Shown: positions 4,555 through 5,555 of the stretch, piece after piece | Layout of the letters: each line of letters opens with the position of its first letter | Position numbering within the stretch: position 1 is the stretch's first letter | Source: Alphaproteobacteria bacterium | GTDB taxonomy: Bacteria; Pseudomonadota; Alphaproteobacteria; SMXP01 | Reading direction: 5' to 3' | NCBI GenBank assembly: GCA_021774995.1 | Contig: JAJFIM010000328.1 | Coordinates: 1-5,555, forward strand | DNA: 5,555 nucleotides | The notes under the pieces: generated by a model | The model's input: only the letters and a program-made list of their open reading frames with translations | Databases searched by the model: none | Told to the model about the DNA's origin: nothing | Program-made: the position numbers and the translations under genes

Positions 4555-5555
4555 AGAAACCAGTTTTCTTTATGGCGCTAACGCACCCTTTATTGAGGAA
4601 TTGCACGCGCGGTATGCGCGCGATCCATCCAGCGTCGATCCCGAATGGGCCGCCTTTTTTGACGATCTTCAGGATGACGGTTCCGCCGCCGGGAGCTCGC
4701 CGCGCGGCGCGTCATGGGCGCGCGCCGATTGGCCTGTGCCGGTCAATGGCGAATTAACAAGCGCGCTTGACGGCAATTGGCGGGCGCAAGAGGTTGCGGC
4801 GAAAATTCAAGACCGCTCTCCAAACGCCGATCCGGAAGACACCCGCGCCGCCACGCTCGATTCCATCCGGGCCATTATGATGATCCGGGCCTACCGCATC
4901 AGGGGCCATTTGATCGCCGATCTCGATCCGTTGAAACTTGATCCGCCCGCTTCCCACCCCGAGCTTGATTATCGTTCATATGGATTCACGGAGGCCGATT
5001 TTGATCGGCCCATCTTTATCGATTTTGTACTGGGACTGGAAACGGCGTCTTTACGCGAAATCCTTGAAATTCTGAAGCGCACTTATTGTTCGACGCTCGG
5101 CGTCCAGTTCATGCACATTGCCGATCCGGAGGAAAAAGCGTGGATTCAGGAACGCATTGAAGGGGCCGACAAAGAAATCAAATTCACCCCGGAAGGCAAA
5201 AAAGCGATCCTCAACAAGTTGATCGAGACGGAAGGGTTTGAGAAGTTTCTGCACGTCAAATATACCGGCACCAAGCGCTTTGGCCTTGACGGCGGCGAAT
5301 CTTTATTGCCCGCTCTGGAACAGATCATCAAACGCGGCGGTAATCTGGGCGTTGAGGAGATCGTTTTCGGCATGCCCCATCGCGGACGGTTGAATGTGCT
5401 CTCGGCGGTGATGGCCAAACCCTATCAGGCGATCTTCAATGAGTTTAAAGGCGGCTCCTCCCACCCCCAGGATATCGACGGTTCGGGCGATGTGAAATAT
5501 CATTTGGGCGCGTCTTCGGACCGCGAGTTTGACGGCAATAAAGTGCATCTGTCGC
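4496..5555 (+). CDS. sucA: 2-oxoglutarate dehydrogenase E1 component (5' part; 3' end outside window)
   Basis: Thiamine-diphosphate-dependent E1 of the 2-oxoglutarate dehydrogenase complex. It decarboxylates 2-oxoglutarate and passes the succinyl group to the lipoyl arm of E2. The 353 complete codons seen are a bit over a third of the usual 930-1000 residues. An N-terminal E1 segment, SFLYGANAPFIEELHARY (23-40), is the part associated with E2 binding. A linker rich in Ala/Ser/Gly follows (about 58-115), then DSIRAIMMIRAYRIRGHLIA (122-141). The catalytic domain begins with KRFGLDGGESLLPAL (260-274). H295 in GMPHRGRLNVL and H336 in GDVKYHLG correspond to active-site H260 and H298 of E. coli SucA. 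ATG 4496 is chosen as the only ATG in frame upstream of the conserved part; the frame is closed at 4472. No good Shine-Dalgarno sits at normal distance. Its place after sucCD suggests shared transcription, with sucB expected beyond the window. Confidence 0.97.
   Translation, partial: MPKTQAPSGANAPATTREFEETSFLYGANAPFIEELHARYARDPSSVDPEWAAFFDDLQDDGSAAGSSPRGASWARADWPVPVNGELTSALDGNWRAQEVAAKIQDRSPNADPEDTRAATLDSIRAIMMIRAYRIRGHLIADLDPLKLDPPASHPELDYRSYGFTEADFDRPIFIDFVLGLETASLREILEILKRTYCSTLGVQFMHIADPEEKAWIQERIEGADKEIKFTPEGKKAILNKLIETEGFEKFLHVKYTGTKRFGLDGGESLLPALEQIIKRGGNLGVEEIVFGMPHRGRLNVLSAVMAKPYQAIFNEFKGGSSHPQDIDGSGDVKYHLGASSDREFDGNKVHLS

Noticed and set aside
4527..4757. 76-codon + strand open frame at the sucA start
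   Set aside because: It is out of frame with the conserved SucA N-terminus, which is fully encoded from 4496; the alternative translation has no recognisable features.

Overview
The window is a stretch of a TCA-cycle gene cluster, all on the + strand, in the order mdh (3' end) – Fic-family gene – sucC – sucD – sucA (5' end). The order mdh-sucC-sucD-sucA, together with an LDH-like malate dehydrogenase, a 389-residue SucC, a 291-residue SucD and a SucA with an extended N-terminus, points to an alphaproteobacterium of fairly high GC. I cannot name the genus from sequence alone.

Region by region: 1-774 is the end of malate dehydrogenase, with about the first 60 residues lying before the window. 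775-965 is an AT-rich gap (54 G/C in 781-960, hand count, i.e. 30%) holding two related 32-bp inverted repeats with centres exactly 70 bp apart. 966-2135 encodes a class II Fic protein (predicted AMP-transferase) with its own inhibitory motif and a C-terminal winged-helix-like region. 2136-2343 carries a candidate terminator and a candidate promoter for sucC, followed by several small inverted repeats in the presumed leader. 2344-3513 is sucC and 3513-4388 is sucD, overlapping by one base. 4389-4495 is a short gap with a hairpin and the start of a possible 29-codon leader ORF. 4496 to the end is the first 353 codons of sucA, which runs out of the window.

The metabolic genes cover consecutive or near-consecutive TCA steps: SucA (E1 of 2-oxoglutarate dehydrogenase) helps make succinyl-CoA, SucCD converts it to succinate with nucleotide triphosphate formation, and Mdh makes oxaloacetate from malate. 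All visible catalytic residues of these enzymes are intact.

The unusual part is about 775-2135. A lower-GC Fic gene with an AT-rich, palindrome-bearing upstream region sits between mdh and sucC, which are commonly neighbours in this class. I read it as an acquired, probably self-regulated cassette. That is an inference. The paired palindromes are directly visible; their binding protein is not known. No RNA genes, CRISPR arrays, transposases or insertion sequences were seen.
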